The notes under the pieces: model-generated
Database searches by the model: none
Told to the model about the DNA's origin: nothing
Seen by the model: only the letters and a program-made list of their open reading frames with translations
Shown here: piece after piece, positions 63,153 through 64,000 of the stretch
Position numbering within the stretch: the first letter of the stretch is position 1
How the letters are laid out: each line of letters opens with the position of its first letter
Assembly (NCBI GenBank): GCA_902491575.1
Contig: CABUID010000009.1
Span: forward strand, 1 to 64,000
Direction: 5' to 3'
Source of the DNA: an uncultured Bacillota bacterium
GTDB taxonomy: Bacteria; Bacillota_I; Bacilli_A; RFN20; CAG-631
Length of the DNA: 64,000 nucleotides
Position numbers and translations under genes: made by a program

Positions 63153-63865
63153 TGGACTTTTATAAACTTGAAGCCACTGGAAATGATTTTATCCTAATTC
63201 TTAATGATTTAAATACATCATTAGATATTAAAAAATTATGTAATCGCCATGAGGGAATTGGTGCTGATGGTTTAATTTTAATTGACTCCTATTTTAATAT
63301 CAAAATTTATAATAGTGATGGTAGTGAGGCCAAAATGTGTGGTAATGGCATGCGTTGTGTTTGTAAACTTTTAAATCATCTAACAAAGAAAAATGAATTT
63401 AACGTTTTTTTAAATCAAAACAAAATTCCATTAAAACAAATCGATGATAATACGGCCAACGTTTTAATGCCACAACCGATCATGATTACATATGAAAATG
63501 GTTATTTTGTAACTTTATTAAATAATCATTATATTATTTTAACTCATCATTTAGATCATTTTCAATTTGATGATACATTAATAAATATATCAATCAATCA
63601 CCACTGCAATGTTCATGCTGTTGAAATTATCAATCAAAAAGAGATAAAAATGAAGTCTTATGAATACGGTGTTGGAAGAACAAAAAGTTGCGGAAGTGGT
63701 TCTGTTGCCACCTTTTTTACTTTATATATGCTAAATAAAGTCAATCAAAAAGTGAACATCATTCAAGAAGGTGGAATTGTGACTTGTTTATGTAAAAACA
63801 ACCAATATTATATACAAGGGAATGTAAATCTAGTCTATAAAGGAGAATTAATCTATGGAATTTAA
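63152..63865 (+). CDS. dapF: Diaminopimelate epimerase
   Basis: 237 residues, somewhat shorter than the usual 270 or so. Converts LL- to meso-diaminopimelate. Both catalytic cysteines are present: NSDGSEAKMCGNGMRCV and GRTKSCGSGSVATFF, and the start DFYKLEATGNDFILI matches the family. It shares one base with the aspartokinase stop (TAATG) and overlaps dapL by 11 bp. Confidence 0.95.
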   Translation: MDFYKLEATGNDFILILNDLNTSLDIKKLCNRHEGIGADGLILIDSYFNIKIYNSDGSEAKMCGNGMRCVCKLLNHLTKKNEFNVFLNQNKIPLKQIDDNTANVLMPQPIMITYENGYFVTLLNNHYIILTHHLDHFQFDDTLINISINHHCNVHAVEIINQKEIKMKSYEYGVGRTKSCGSGSVATFFTLYMLNKVNQKVNIIQEGGIVTCLCKNNQYYIQGNVNLVYKGELIYGI

Positions 63866-64000
63866 TCAACTTATATCAAATCGTCTTGGAGGAGCAAACT
63901 TTTATAAGACAAGTTATTATAAATTTGAAAAATATTCAAATTTGAAAAAAAAATGGCAAGAAAACCATCCTGATGAAGTACTACTTGATTTTGGTATTGG
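63855..64000 (+). CDS. dapL: LL-diaminopimelate aminotransferase, N-terminal part (cut by window edge)
   Basis: ATG at 63855 after AAAGGAG; 48 residues are visible before the window ends. NRLGGANFYKTSYYKFEKYS and VLLDFGIG match the start of a DapL-type class I aminotransferase (R-GGANF-K...YKFEK...D.G.G). DapL makes LL-diaminopimelate from tetrahydrodipicolinate in one step. Its presence after dapF implies the aminotransferase route over the succinylase or acetylase routes. Confidence 0.8.
   Translation, partial: MEFNQLISNRLGGANFYKTSYYKFEKYSNLKKKWQENHPDEVLLDFGI

Overview
The window is very A+T-rich chromosomal DNA of a low-G+C Bacillota from the Bacilli side of the phylum. Gene order repeats Bacillus subtilis neighbourhoods in several blocks: DEAD-box helicase-nfo-small gene-ispG, polA-mutM-coaE-dnaB-dnaI, pfkA-pyk, and spoIVFA-spoIVFB-rplU-prp-rpmA-obg. 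The SpoIVFA/SpoIVFB pair and a collagen-like surface protein suggest a spore former or a recent descendant. The compact, AT-biased genes fit an Erysipelotrichia/Turicibacter-like gut lineage. That placement is an inference, not a measurement.

Layout. 0-6.6 kb: the end of a collagen-like gene, a YolD/Y-family polymerase pair, a DUF2238 membrane protein, birA-bioY behind a BirA-box-like site, a membrane protein and a polysaccharide deacetylase. 6.7-12.1 kb: four uncharacterised membrane proteins, an SPFH/zinc-ribbon protein and a TFIIB-type zinc-ribbon membrane protein, which together look like an envelope module. 12.1-16.2 kb: helicase, DNA repair enzymes and ispG. 16.3-21 kb: a SHOCT membrane protein, a GNAT-like protein, a DUF819 transporter and a ROK-like kinase. 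21.2-34.3 kb: a long co-directional run of replication, repair, glycolysis and CoA genes (dnaE, polA, mutM, coaE, dnaB, dnaI, pfkA, pyk, ROK, coaX). 34.4-40.8 kb: an ECF S component, a HAD phosphatase, a MarR-controlled heterodimeric ABC exporter and a ZIP transporter.

41.3-47.2 kb is the accessory part. It holds an ABC-type ATPase overlapping a TOPRIM-like protein (a candidate two-gene defence system), an XRE regulator paired with a repeat protein, and an ECF sigma factor with an RsgI-like anti-sigma factor. 47.3-52.5 kb: RluA synthase, a second ZIP transporter, rpsD, and the rplU-prp-rpmA-obg operon, where Prp trims the N-terminus of L27. 52.7-58.7 kb: spoIVFB/spoIVFA, directly downstream of a minimal Tad/Flp-type pilus cluster (CpaF ATPase, two TadB/C platform proteins, pilin, pseudopilin and three unrecognised proteins). 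58.8-64 kb: DUF2188 protein, an M15-type peptidase with a peptidoglycan-binding domain, a GH13 glucosidase, and an aspartokinase-dapF-dapL lysine/diaminopimelate operon that runs off the right edge.

No tRNA, rRNA, CRISPR array or intact insertion sequence was seen. All family calls come from reading motifs by eye. No database search was run.
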